A stretch of 64,000 nt of DNA from contig NZ_JARUKW010000006.1 of assembly GCF_029688845.1 (NCBI RefSeq), positions 62,001 to 126,000 of the forward strand, given 5' to 3'. The first letter of the stretch is position 1. Every line of letters begins with the position of its first letter. Below, in pieces: positions 16,509-24,712 of the stretch. The notes below the pieces were generated by a model. That model saw nothing but the letters and a program-made list of their open reading frames with translations. It searched no databases and was not told the origin of the DNA. Origin of the DNA: Natronococcus sp. A-GB1 (GTDB taxonomy: Archaea; Halobacteriota; Halobacteria; Halobacteriales; Natrialbaceae). Made by a program: the position numbers and the translations under genes.

Positions 16509-18323
16509 ATGTCACGAGATGACAACCCACGGCGAGCGGAGGGACAGACGGGCAAACGGGCGACCTCCTCGAGGCTTCGGCGTCGGGCCTTCCTCTCGAG
16601 TGCGGGGGTCGCTGCGGGGGCGCTAGCGTTTGGAACGCCGACGGTCGCGGCCGACGACTACCAGCCGGTCACCGACGTCCCCGGGTTCAGTTGCGATCAG
16701 CCGCAGTTCACCTGTGGACGGGAGGTCACCGCCGCAGACGGGATGGTCTCGACGGTCGATCCGATCGCCTCGGGGGTCGCAGCGCAGATCCTTCGGGAGG
16801 GCGGGAACGCGATCGACGCAGCCGTCGCGATCCAGTACGTGCTGACGGTGACCCAGCCCCACGGGTCGGGGATCGGCGGCGGCGGGTTCATGGTCGTTTA
16901 CGACGCCGACTCGGATACGGTCGAGTGCGTGAACAGCCGGGAGCGCGCCTCCCAAACCGCGTCGCCGGAGCTGTACCACTACGACGGCGAGTACGATCAA
17001 GACATCGAAACCGGCGAGGCGATGGGGACGCCGGGGACGGTCAAGGGCCTCGAGACGGCCCGCGAACGGTACGGGAGCTGCTCGCGCCGGCGGCTGATCG
17101 ACCCGGCGATCCGCCTCGCACGCGACGGGTTCACCGTCGACTGGTTCCTCGCCGAGGAGATCGCCGAAAACACCGACAAGTTCAACGACGCGGCCATCGA
17201 GACCTACAGCGACGACCAGGGGAACCTCTACGAGGAGGGCGACACGATGACCAACCCGGACCTCGCGGACACCCTCGAGTGCATCCAACGACGAGGGGCC
17301 GACGGCTTCTACGAGGGCCCGGTCGCGGCGGACATCGCCGCGACGATCCGGGAGTACGCTCGCGACCCCGACCAGGTCGTCGACGAGGACGACCTCTCGA
17401 GGTACGACGTCACGATCGACGACCCGGTCCGCAAGGAGTGGCGCGACGTCGAACTCGTTGGCCAGCCGATGCCGAGTTCGGGGCCGACGGTCGTCGCGAT
17501 GGTTCTGCGGATGCTCGAGTTCCTCGAGGTCGAGGAGTACGACATCCGCTCGGCGGAGAAGTACCACCTGATCGCCGAGTCGATCTACTCCGCCTGGGCC
17601 GATCGGATGGAGTACATGGGCGACGACGAGTTCGTCGACGTCCCCGTCGACGCCCTGCTCGACGACGACTACCTCCAGTCGCGGGCCGACCCCATCGAGT
17701 TCGGGGAGACGGTCTTCCCCGACGACGACGAGATGGGGCCGGGCCAGCCCGGGGAGACGACCCACTTCTCGGTCATCGACAAGTGGGGCAACGCCGTCTC
17801 CTACACCTCCACGATCGAGCAGTTCATGGGCTCGGGCAAGATGGTTCCCGGCCGCGGGTTCCTGCTCAACAACGAGCTTACCGACTTCGACGACGAGCCG
17901 GGCGGCCCGAACGAGCCCGACGCCTGGAAGCGCCCGCTGAGCAGTATGAGTCCGATGATCGTGATGCGGGACGGGAAACCGGAGTTTACGGCCGGCTCGC
18001 CGGGCGGCTGGGCGATCGTCAGCGCGACGTTCCAGTCGATCCTCCACCGCTACGACTACGGGCTGAGCCCGCTCGAGTCGATCACCGAGCCGTCGATCTA
18101 CACCCATCACTTCGGGGGTATCGAGTGGGACGAAGGGGTCCCGTCCGAGGCCCGAGACACCCTCACCAAGTGGGGCCACGAGGTCGACGACGAGCCGAGC
18201 GAGATCGGCAACGTCCAGGTCATCGCCAGCGAGGACGGCGTGCTGACGGGTGCGGCAGACCCGAACCGCGACGGGCAGGCCGTCGGCTTCGACCGTGCTC
18301 CCGGGCAAAGAAGCGACGACTGA
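16509..18323 (+). CDS. ggt: Gamma-glutamyltransferase, Tat-exported
   Basis: Hydrolyses or transfers the gamma-glutamyl group of glutathione-like peptides outside the cell. From ATG 16509, residues 20-49 form a twin-arginine signal (RRRAFLSSAGVAAGALAFG). The precursor is then expected to self-cleave at the Thr of GETTHFSVIDKWGN (the nucleophile of the small subunit). Other family features: SGIGGGGFMVVYD, ERASQTA, GTPGTVKGLE, PLSSMSPMIV and GSPGGWAI. Length 604 is normal. Haloarchaea use gamma-glutamylcysteine rather than glutathione as thiol, so that or poly-gamma-glutamate is a likely substrate. The gene sits between menD and menB and has no obvious link to quinone synthesis. Confidence 0.93.
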   Translation: MSRDDNPRRAEGQTGKRATSSRLRRRAFLSSAGVAAGALAFGTPTVAADDYQPVTDVPGFSCDQPQFTCGREVTAADGMVSTVDPIASGVAAQILREGGNAIDAAVAIQYVLTVTQPHGSGIGGGGFMVVYDADSDTVECVNSRERASQTASPELYHYDGEYDQDIETGEAMGTPGTVKGLETARERYGSCSRRRLIDPAIRLARDGFTVDWFLAEEIAENTDKFNDAAIETYSDDQGNLYEEGDTMTNPDLADTLECIQRRGADGFYEGPVAADIAATIREYARDPDQVVDEDDLSRYDVTIDDPVRKEWRDVELVGQPMPSSGPTVVAMVLRMLEFLEVEEYDIRSAEKYHLIAESIYSAWADRMEYMGDDEFVDVPVDALLDDDYLQSRADPIEFGETVFPDDDEMGPGQPGETTHFSVIDKWGNAVSYTSTIEQFMGSGKMVPGRGFLLNNELTDFDDEPGGPNEPDAWKRPLSSMSPMIVMRDGKPEFTAGSPGGWAIVSATFQSILHRYDYGLSPLESITEPSIYTHHFGGIEWDEGVPSEARDTLTKWGHEVDDEPSEIGNVQVIASEDGVLTGAADPNRDGQAVGFDRAPGQRSDD

Positions 18324-18428
18324 CGGACAGGGCGTCCTCGGTCGTGCACCAGACGAGTTGATTCGGAAATGAATTCGAGCTAGAATCTCCTTCTTTCCGA
18401 GTGTGGGACGAGAAGTCCAGTAGCTAGC

Positions 18429-18456
18429 TTTATTCTGACTGCATGCATTGGTGCAT
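18429..18456 (+). promoter_or_regulatory. vapBC promoter with operator dyad
   Basis: TTTATT at 18429-18434 is a TATA box about 27 bases before the vapB ATG (18459), predicting a leaderless transcript. Between the two lies a dyad, ATGCA-TTGG-TGCAT (18443-18456), covering the expected start site. Its position is what is expected for autorepression by the ribbon-helix-helix antitoxin, alone or with VapC. The protein-DNA contact is inferred. Confidence 0.6.
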
Positions 18457-18458
18457 AC

Positions 18459-18686
18459 ATGAGCACCTCGATCCGGCTTTCGGAGGAGGCAAAGTCACGA
18501 TTAGATCGATTCAAACGGGAGGGAGAGAGCTACAACGACGTGATCCTCCGTCTCACATCGGAGGATAAGTGGGCCGGGTTCGGGATCGCGTCGAGCGATT
18601 CGGAGCGGTCGAAGGAGGGAATAGAGGAGATCCGAGAGCAGATGCGAAGCCGCATGGATCACCGAGTCGAGGAGAGCGATCGATGA
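18459..18686 (+). CDS. vapB: VapB-type antitoxin
   Basis: A 75-residue protein. Its first 40 residues (TSIRLSEEAKSRLDRFKREGESYNDVILRL) form a DNA-binding N-terminal domain of the type common in archaeal VapB antitoxins. The C-terminal charged helix (EGIEEIREQMRSRMDHRVEE) would wrap the toxin active site. The stop overlaps the toxin ATG (ATGA), the usual arrangement that couples toxin translation to antitoxin. Codon use is less GC-biased than the flanking men genes, consistent with acquisition. Confidence 0.85.
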   Translation: MSTSIRLSEEAKSRLDRFKREGESYNDVILRLTSEDKWAGFGIASSDSERSKEGIEEIREQMRSRMDHRVEESDR

Positions 18687-19093
18687 CAGTACTCGTCTTC
18701 GACAACAACCTCCTCAGTGACTATCTCAACGGCGTCGACGACGCGAGATCGTTCCTCGAAGAACACGAACGAGATCCGTGGGGTGTGCCGTCTATCGTTC
18801 TCTTCGAAGCCCTCATGGGGAGTCTGTACGGCTATATCGACGCGCCTCCGGAAGAAATCATCCACTCCGTAACGACATCTATGGAGATCCTCGAGACCAC
18901 CCGGGAAACAGCAACCGAAGGCTACGAGCTGCAGCAAGCGCTCCAGAAACGAGGCGCACCCGTGGATCAACTCGATGCGTTGATCGCGGCGTCTGCCCGA
19001 GAGCACGGCGGACGATTTGCAACGGCTGAAAAGCAGTTCTGGACGGACGACGTCCGAGCCGTACTGGACGTCGAGGAGTACGATCCGTACTGA
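18683..19093 (+). CDS. vapC: VapC-type PIN-domain ribonuclease toxin
   Basis: A 136-residue PIN domain. The acidic metal-binding residues are visible: Asp in VFDNNLLSDYL near the start, Glu in SIVLFEALMG, Asp in VDQLDALIAASAREHGG, and a final Thr/Glu in FATAEKQFW. VapC toxins cleave specific tRNAs or rRNA and are neutralised by VapB. The start at ATG 18683 overlaps the antitoxin stop. One oddity is N-N in place of the usual D-T/S after the first Asp (DNNLLSD); the catalytic set otherwise appears complete. Confidence 0.88.
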   Translation: MTVLVFDNNLLSDYLNGVDDARSFLEEHERDPWGVPSIVLFEALMGSLYGYIDAPPEEIIHSVTTSMEILETTRETATEGYELQQALQKRGAPVDQLDALIAASAREHGGRFATAEKQFWTDDVRAVLDVEEYDPY

Positions 19094-19170
19094 CGGAGGG
19101 TGACTGGCCCGAGTACGCTCTCGACCGGCGACGCGAACCTATTTGACGCGACGGCGACCACACTCGAGCG

Positions 19171-20064
19171 ATGGTTTCGGAACTCTTCGACGAGGCGCGC
19201 TGGGAGCCGATCGAGGACGTCGATCGGGACTTTCGCGACATCACGTACCACCGGGCGGTCGACTCGGGAACGGTCCGGATCGCCTTCGATCGGCCTGACG
19301 TTCGCAACGCCTTCCGGCCGGGCACGGTCGACGAGCTGTACGACGCACTCGAGCACGCGAAACGCCAGACGGACGTCGGCTGCATCCTGTTGACGGGGAA
19401 CGGCCCCTCGCCGAAGGACGGCGGCTGGGCGTTCTGTTCGGGCGGGGACCAGACGATTCGCGGGGAGGACGGCTACCAGTACGAGGGTGACGAAGAACGA
19501 GCCTCCGAGCAGGGTCGCTTGCACATCCTCGAGGTCCAGCGGCTGATCCGCCACATCCCGAAGGTCGTGGTCTGCGTCGTCCCCGGCTGGGCCGTCGGCG
19601 GCGGGCACTCGCTGCACGTCGTCTGCGACCTCACGCTCGCGAGCGAGGAACACGCGAAATTTCTCCAGACCGACCCCGACGTCGCGAGCTACGACGCCGG
19701 CTTCGGCTCCGCGTATCTCGCCAAACAGATCGGCCAGAAGAAGGCTCGCGAGGTCTTCTTCCTCGGAAAAACGTACTCGGCCGAGGAGGCCGCAGAGATG
19801 GGAATGGTCAACGAAGCCGTTCCCCACGACGAGCTCGAGGAGACCGCCCTCGAGTGGGGCGACCGTATCAACTCGAAGAGCCCGACGGCGATGCGGATGC
19901 TCAAGTACGCGTTCAACATGACCGACGATGGGATGGTCGGCCAGCAGGTGTTCGCGGGCGAGGCTACCCGACTGGGTTACATGACCGACGAGGCGGCGGA
20001 GGGCCGGGACGCCTTCGTCGAGGGCCGCGAGCCCGACTTCGACGACTACCCCTGGCACTACTGA
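19171..20064 (+). CDS. menB: 1,4-dihydroxy-2-naphthoyl-CoA synthase MenB
   Basis: A crotonase-fold enzyme that cyclises o-succinylbenzoyl-CoA to 1,4-dihydroxy-2-naphthoyl-CoA. 297 residues. Markers: RPDVRNAFRPGTVDEL, CSGGDQTIRGEDGYQ (oxyanion hole Gly-Gly-Asp typical of MenB), VVPGWAVGGGHSLHVVCDLTLAS, a conserved Tyr in ASYDAGFGSAYLA, and the C-terminal EGREPDFDDYPW that is specific to MenB. It follows vapBC rather than menD, so it needs its own promoter in 19094-19170. Confidence 0.95.
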   Translation: MVSELFDEARWEPIEDVDRDFRDITYHRAVDSGTVRIAFDRPDVRNAFRPGTVDELYDALEHAKRQTDVGCILLTGNGPSPKDGGWAFCSGGDQTIRGEDGYQYEGDEERASEQGRLHILEVQRLIRHIPKVVVCVVPGWAVGGGHSLHVVCDLTLASEEHAKFLQTDPDVASYDAGFGSAYLAKQIGQKKAREVFFLGKTYSAEEAAEMGMVNEAVPHDELEETALEWGDRINSKSPTAMRMLKYAFNMTDDGMVGQQVFAGEATRLGYMTDEAAEGRDAFVEGREPDFDDYPWHY

Positions 20065-20172
20065 GGAAAGATTGCCGCTATCGGCAACGATCGTCTCCAT
20101 ACCGTCGCCGACGGCGGTCGAAACCGACGGCGTGAGAAACCCATATGGCGCCTACGCCCCGACACTGGGGTA

Positions 20173-21477
20173 GTGTCCCTCCCCGATCGATCCGCGCTCT
20201 CCCGCCGTGAGTACGTTCGCGCGCTGGTCGCTACCGGCGGAGCGACGGCGCTGAGCGCCTGTCTCGAGCTGTCGGACAGCGAGAACGAGGACGAAGATCA
20301 GGTTCCCGCGGGCGTCGACGACCCGTCGTCGCTGCCCGAACGCCAGCACGCCTGGGACGGGTCCCTCCCGGCAGACGGGGACGAGAACGTTCGCCCGGCT
20401 GCACACCACGTCCTCGTCGCGCTGTCGCTGAACGACGGCGTCGAGAACGGAGGCGGTATCGATCCCGACGTCCGGGAGACCGTCGAGAACGCCCTCCAAA
20501 CGCTCGAGCGGGCCTACGAGCGGAGCAACGACGGCCTGTTGTTCACGATGGGGTACACGCCGTCGTACTTCGATCGGCTCGAGGAGCCGCTGCCGGAGTC
20601 GGTCGATCTCCCCGAACCCGAGCCGCTCCGCGAGGGTGAGACGCCCGCGCTCGACGAGTTCGACGCTCTCCTGCACCTCGCGAGCGATCGGCCCGAGGTC
20701 GTCCTCGAGGCCGAGGAGGGGCTGTTCGGCGAGCGGGAGTCGGTCAACGGGGTCGAACCCGAGGCGGAGCTCTCGGGAGTTTTCGACCGCGAGGACGACC
20801 GCCGTCGGACGGGGTTCGTCGGCGACGGGCTGCCGGCCGAACGGACCGACATCCCCGGCGTTCCGGAAACCGTCCCCGGGGATGCACCCTTCTTCATGGG
20901 GTTTCGCTCCGGGTTCGCCGACAGTCAGGCGAGCGAGGACCGCGTGACGATCGAGTCGGGGCCGTTCGCGGGTGGGACGACCCAGCAGGTGTCCTCGATG
21001 GAGATCAACCTCGAGCAGTGGTTCGACCAGGAGAACCACTACCAGCGCGTCTCGAAGCTGTTCAGCCCCAAACACGCCGACGAGGAGGCCGTCGGCGAGG
21101 TCGGGGAGGAACTCGGCGCAACGAACGGGCTGACGGACGAACGCATCGCGGCGACCGAGGACGACGCCCGAGGGCGGGGCGTCGTCGGCCACGCTCAGAA
21201 GGCCGCGCGGGCTCGAGAGGACGGCGAGCCCCCGCTCCTGCGACGGGACTTCAACACCGTCGACGGCGACCGACCCGGCCTCCACTTCCTCTCGCTGCAG
21301 CGGGAGATCGCCGACTTCGTCCGGGTTCGCGAGGCGATGAACGGGACGGATCTGGACGTCGCGACGGCGAACAACGGCATCCTACACTACCTCTTCGTCG
21401 ACCGGCGGGGGAACTATCTCGTCCCGCCGCGATCGCTGCGAGCGCTCCCGCCGGCCGATCCGGGCGATGATAGCTGA
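20173..21477 (+). CDS. DyP-like haem peroxidase lipoprotein
   Basis: 434 residues beginning at a GTG. The signal region RREYVRALVATGGATALSAC has twin arginines and a lipobox Cys (residue 31), so a Tat-exported lipoprotein is expected. The mature part has features I associate with dye-decolourising-peroxidase relatives: QWFDQENHYQRVSKLFSPKH, then PPLLRRDFN and GLHFLSLQREIADFVRVREAMNG, and a C-terminal FVDRRGNYLVPPRSLRALPP. The peroxidase call is by resemblance only, and the haem-ligand His was not fixed with certainty. It is followed 18 bases later by a P19-like lipoprotein gene. In bacteria, exported DyP proteins (EfeB) work with iron uptake, which suggests the same theme here. Confidence 0.6.
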   Translation: MSLPDRSALSRREYVRALVATGGATALSACLELSDSENEDEDQVPAGVDDPSSLPERQHAWDGSLPADGDENVRPAAHHVLVALSLNDGVENGGGIDPDVRETVENALQTLERAYERSNDGLLFTMGYTPSYFDRLEEPLPESVDLPEPEPLREGETPALDEFDALLHLASDRPEVVLEAEEGLFGERESVNGVEPEAELSGVFDREDDRRRTGFVGDGLPAERTDIPGVPETVPGDAPFFMGFRSGFADSQASEDRVTIESGPFAGGTTQQVSSMEINLEQWFDQENHYQRVSKLFSPKHADEEAVGEVGEELGATNGLTDERIAATEDDARGRGVVGHAQKAARAREDGEPPLLRRDFNTVDGDRPGLHFLSLQREIADFVRVREAMNGTDLDVATANNGILHYLFVDRRGNYLVPPRSLRALPPADPGDDS

Positions 21478-21495
21478 TCACGGTGCGAACGATAC

Positions 21496-22839
21496 ATGAA
21501 ACAGGAACGATACGACACGCGACGGACGATCGACCGCCGGACGCTCGTCCGGCGAACTGGCGCGCTCGCCGGAGCGGTCGCGCTTGCCGGCTGTACCGGA
21601 ACCGACGGAGACGGAACGGACGACGAGAACGGAGCCGACGACGGGAACGAGGACGACGACGTCGAGGCCGTCCCCGAGATCGTCGAGGTCGAGGACCCGC
21701 CCGAGGCGGTCTACGTGCCGACCCACCGCGAGCAGATGCGAACGCTCGAGCCGATCGAGGACGGCGACGTCGCGATCGCGCCGATGCTGTCGTACCCCCA
21801 TCCGTTCTGGATCGTCGCCGGCGGCGGCGAGGACTCGGTCGAGCGCGTCGACCCGGAGGAGGGCCACGGCGTCCATATGATGTTCACCGCCTGGGACCGG
21901 GAGACGGGGACGGTCCTCCCGGTCGACGACGGGGCGGAGCTCCGGGTGTTCCAGGACGGCGAGCAGGTCGGCTCGCCGCTGTCGCCCTGGACGATGCTCT
22001 CCCAGGAGATGGGCTTTCACTTCGGCGACAACGTCTCCTTGCCCGGCAACGGTAGCTACACCGTCGAGGTCGAGATGCCGGCGCTCTCGACCCGAAAGAC
22101 GGGTGGGCTCGAGGACCGACTGACCGAGGCTGCGAGCGCCAGCTTCGAGTTCGAGTACGACGAGGCGTTCCGCGAGGAGGTCGTCGACGGGGTCGAGTAT
22201 CTGGACGAGGAGCTGTGGGGCGAACGGGGCGCACTCGAGCCGATGGATCACGGAGAGCACGACCATCACGGCGAGGCTGACGATCACGGTCACGAAGACC
22301 ACAGCCACGACGACCACGGCGACGGGGGCGACCACGACGACCACGAACACGGCGACGAGAACGAGCACGCCCACCACGAGATCCCCTACTCCCAGCTCCC
22401 GCCGGCCGAGGAGTACCCCGGAACGCTGCTCCGCGAGGACGGCGCCGACGGGACCGAACCGCCGGACGACGCCGATCTCCCCCGAAGCGGGGACGCGGCG
22501 ATCGTCGCGACGCTGCTCGAGTCAGAGTCGCGGCTCGCGGGCGACGAGCGGTACCTGCTGGTCTCCCCGCGGACGCCGTACAACCGGGTGCCACTGGCGG
22601 ACGCAACGCTGGCCGCAACGGTCGAGCGCGATGACGGGTCCGGCACCGACACCGTCCTCGAACAGACCCTCGACGGCGAGTACGGACTTCACTACGGAGC
22701 CGAGGTCGCAGCCGAACCGGGCGACGACGTGACGGTGTCGTTCGAGGCGCCACCGCAGGTCGCCCGCCATCAGGGGTACGAGACCGCCTTCCTCGAGATG
22801 GAGCCCCTCGAGCTGACGGTGCCGGAGGAGACGGAATGA
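21496..22839 (+). CDS. P19/Tp34-like metal-binding lipoprotein with His-rich insert
   Basis: 447 residues. The Tat lipoprotein signal is RRTLVRRTGALAGAVALAGC (lipobox Cys about residue 33), followed by an acidic linker. Residues about 70-225 resemble the periplasmic high-affinity iron/copper-binding P19 fold (GHGVHMMFTAWDRETGTVLPV, and EMGFHFGDNVSLPGNGSYTVEVEM, which carry Met and His ligands). A stretch of about 43 residues (about 254-296) contains roughly 15 histidines with Asp and Glu and should bind transition metals. A second beta-rich domain of about 130 residues follows. Its stop overlaps the next gene (ATGA). Metal handling is inferred from fold and His content; iron is the best guess, copper possible. 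Confidence 0.7.
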   Translation: MKQERYDTRRTIDRRTLVRRTGALAGAVALAGCTGTDGDGTDDENGADDGNEDDDVEAVPEIVEVEDPPEAVYVPTHREQMRTLEPIEDGDVAIAPMLSYPHPFWIVAGGGEDSVERVDPEEGHGVHMMFTAWDRETGTVLPVDDGAELRVFQDGEQVGSPLSPWTMLSQEMGFHFGDNVSLPGNGSYTVEVEMPALSTRKTGGLEDRLTEAASASFEFEYDEAFREEVVDGVEYLDEELWGERGALEPMDHGEHDHHGEADDHGHEDHSHDDHGDGGDHDDHEHGDENEHAHHEIPYSQLPPAEEYPGTLLREDGADGTEPPDDADLPRSGDAAIVATLLESESRLAGDERYLLVSPRTPYNRVPLADATLAATVERDDGSGTDTVLEQTLDGEYGLHYGAEVAAEPGDDVTVSFEAPPQVARHQGYETAFLEMEPLELTVPEETE

Positions 22840-23666
22840 ACCCCGATCGGACGCGACGGGCGTTCGCGATCGTACTGGCCGCGCTCCTCGCCGTCGGCGT
22901 CCTCCTCCCGGCGACGGCGCTGGCCGGCGACAACGCGACGAGTTTCTACTTCGACGACGACGAGATCGCGGCCGAGCCGGGCGAGACGGTCGAACTGGAG
23001 CTGATCGCCAGCGATCACGGCGACCTCCACGGCAACGGGATCGACGAGCTCGAGGCGACCCTCGCATACGAGAGCGACCTCTTCGAGGTCGTCGACGTCG
23101 AACACGGTTCGATGCTCGCCGCGGGCGACTCCGACGCCGAGGTCGAGGGCTCGAGCAGCGTCGACGAGGGGACGGGGACGGTGACGATCGAACAGGAGCG
23201 AACGCCATCCGGCGACGGCGCGACCGCGTCCGACGTCGCGGCGACGATCACCCTCGCGGTCGCCGAGGACGCGGAAGCGACGAGCGAGACGATCGAGATC
23301 GCCGACGCGTCGACGACGCTGGTCACGGACTACCCGCAGGCGTCGTTCGAGTACGACGCAACCATCCACGTCGCCGGCGGTGACGGAGACGTGGCGGACG
23401 ACGAGGCTGACGACGCCGAGACCGACGGCGTGACCCTCGCCGACGACGTCGAGGAATCGAACGGCGACGACACGGACGCGGACGATGACAGTACGGTCGA
23501 CTCGGGCGATACCGCCGGAGCCGACGAGAACGGGACGGCCGACGACGCTGCGGACGACGCGGAGTCGAGCGGCGACGCCGACTCGGTCCCCGGCTTCGCC
23601 GTTCCGGCCGCCGTCGCCGGACTCACGCTCACGATCGCGCTCCTCGTCGCTCGCCGCCGAGTCTGA
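22836..23666 (+). CDS. Cohesin-domain surface protein with PGF-CTERM anchor
   Basis: 276 residues: a Sec-type signal peptide (about 1-31, ending ALAG), then a cohesin-like beta-sandwich (about 32-185; FDDDEIAAEPGETVELELIASD opening). A long Asp/Glu/Thr/Ser spacer follows (about 186-248), and the C-terminus is VPGFAVPAAVAGLTLTIALLVARRR. That end is a PGF-CTERM signal: the PGF motif, one helix and a basic cluster, which archaeosortase A removes to attach a lipid. The protein would therefore sit on the cell surface. It is co-translated with the P19-like gene and may present or scaffold it. Confidence 0.8.
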   Translation: MNPDRTRRAFAIVLAALLAVGVLLPATALAGDNATSFYFDDDEIAAEPGETVELELIASDHGDLHGNGIDELEATLAYESDLFEVVDVEHGSMLAAGDSDAEVEGSSSVDEGTGTVTIEQERTPSGDGATASDVAATITLAVAEDAEATSETIEIADASTTLVTDYPQASFEYDATIHVAGGDGDVADDEADDAETDGVTLADDVEESNGDDTDADDDSTVDSGDTAGADENGTADDAADDAESSGDADSVPGFAVPAAVAGLTLTIALLVARRRV

Positions 23667-23770
23667 GAGACGATTCTGTGTCGGGAGCAACGGCGGTTCG
23701 ACCGCGGGCTGAACGTCCGGTCGGCGTCAATGCCAACGTTGACACTTCCTCGAGTCGGAGTAGTCGGACA

Positions 23771-24712
23771 ATGAGTACGGCGGAGTTCGACATCTCGCGG
23801 ACGAAGGCGTGGGTGATGGCCGCGCGCCCGCAGACGTTGCCCGCGGCGGCGGCGCCGGTCATCGTCGGGGTCGGGATCGCGATCCACGAGGGCGTGTTCG
23901 CCCCGCTGCCGGCGCTGATGGCCTTCGTCGGCGCGGCGCTGATCCAGATCGGCACCAACTTCGCGAACGACTACTACGACGCGATCAAGGGGGCCGACAC
24001 GGAGGACCGAGAGGGGTTCACTCGAGTCACCCAGTCGGGGCTGATCCCGGCCGAACGGGTCAAGCTGGCGACGATCGTTACCTTCGGGCTGGCGATCCTC
24101 TCGGGGACCTACCTCGTCTACGTCGGGGGCGTGCCGATCCTCGTGATCGGCCTCGTCAGCGTTCTCTGCGGATGGGCCTACACGGGCGGTCCCTACCCGC
24201 TGGGGTATCACGGTCTCGGGGATCTGTTCGTGTTCGTCTTCTTCGGACTGGTCGCGGTGGTCGGTACGTTCTACGTCCAGGCTGCGGCCCAGCTCGAGCC
24301 GTTCATTACGACGTTGCCCGAGGGGACCGTGACCCGCGAGGCGATCCTCGCGAGCCTCCCGATCGCGGGACTCTCGACGGCGATCATCGTCGTCAACAAC
24401 GTCCGCGACAGGGAGACCGACGCCGAGACCGGGAAGCGGACCCTCGCCGTTCGACTGGGGTACCGGTGGAGTCGCCTCGAGTATCTCGCCCTGCTCGGGC
24501 TGGCGTATCTCGTCCCGCTGTGGTTCTGGCTCGGCGAGGGGTTCGACCCCGCAGTCCTGGTGCCGCTGGTTACGCTCCCCTACGCCGCAATGATCGGCCG
24601 CACCATGCTGACCCGCACCGACGGCGAGGCGCTCAACCCCGCCCTCGAGCAAACCGGAAAGCTGCTCGCGCTGTACGCCGTCCTGTTCGCCGGAGGGCTG
24701 GTGCTGGGATGA
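23771..24712 (+). CDS. menA: 1,4-dihydroxy-2-naphthoate prenyltransferase MenA
   Basis: Membrane UbiA-family enzyme attaching the isoprenoid tail to dihydroxynaphthoate. 313 residues with about eight or nine hydrophobic helices. The first Asp-rich metal site is NFANDYYDAIKGADT and the second is NNVRDRETDAETGKRTLAV, as in MenA. ATG 23771 is preferred over an upstream frame start at 23678, which lies in non-conserved sequence. The stop overlaps menC as ATGA. Confidence 0.95.
   Translation: MSTAEFDISRTKAWVMAARPQTLPAAAAPVIVGVGIAIHEGVFAPLPALMAFVGAALIQIGTNFANDYYDAIKGADTEDREGFTRVTQSGLIPAERVKLATIVTFGLAILSGTYLVYVGGVPILVIGLVSVLCGWAYTGGPYPLGYHGLGDLFVFVFFGLVAVVGTFYVQAAAQLEPFITTLPEGTVTREAILASLPIAGLSTAIIVVNNVRDRETDAETGKRTLAVRLGYRWSRLEYLALLGLAYLVPLWFWLGEGFDPAVLVPLVTLPYAAMIGRTMLTRTDGEALNPALEQTGKLLALYAVLFAGGLVLG

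Noticed and set aside
22250-22390. CAC/GAC-rich repetitive DNA resembling a short tandem array
   Set aside because: It encodes the His/Asp-rich segment of the P19-like protein in frame; irregular units, so a coding feature rather than a CRISPR or satellite.
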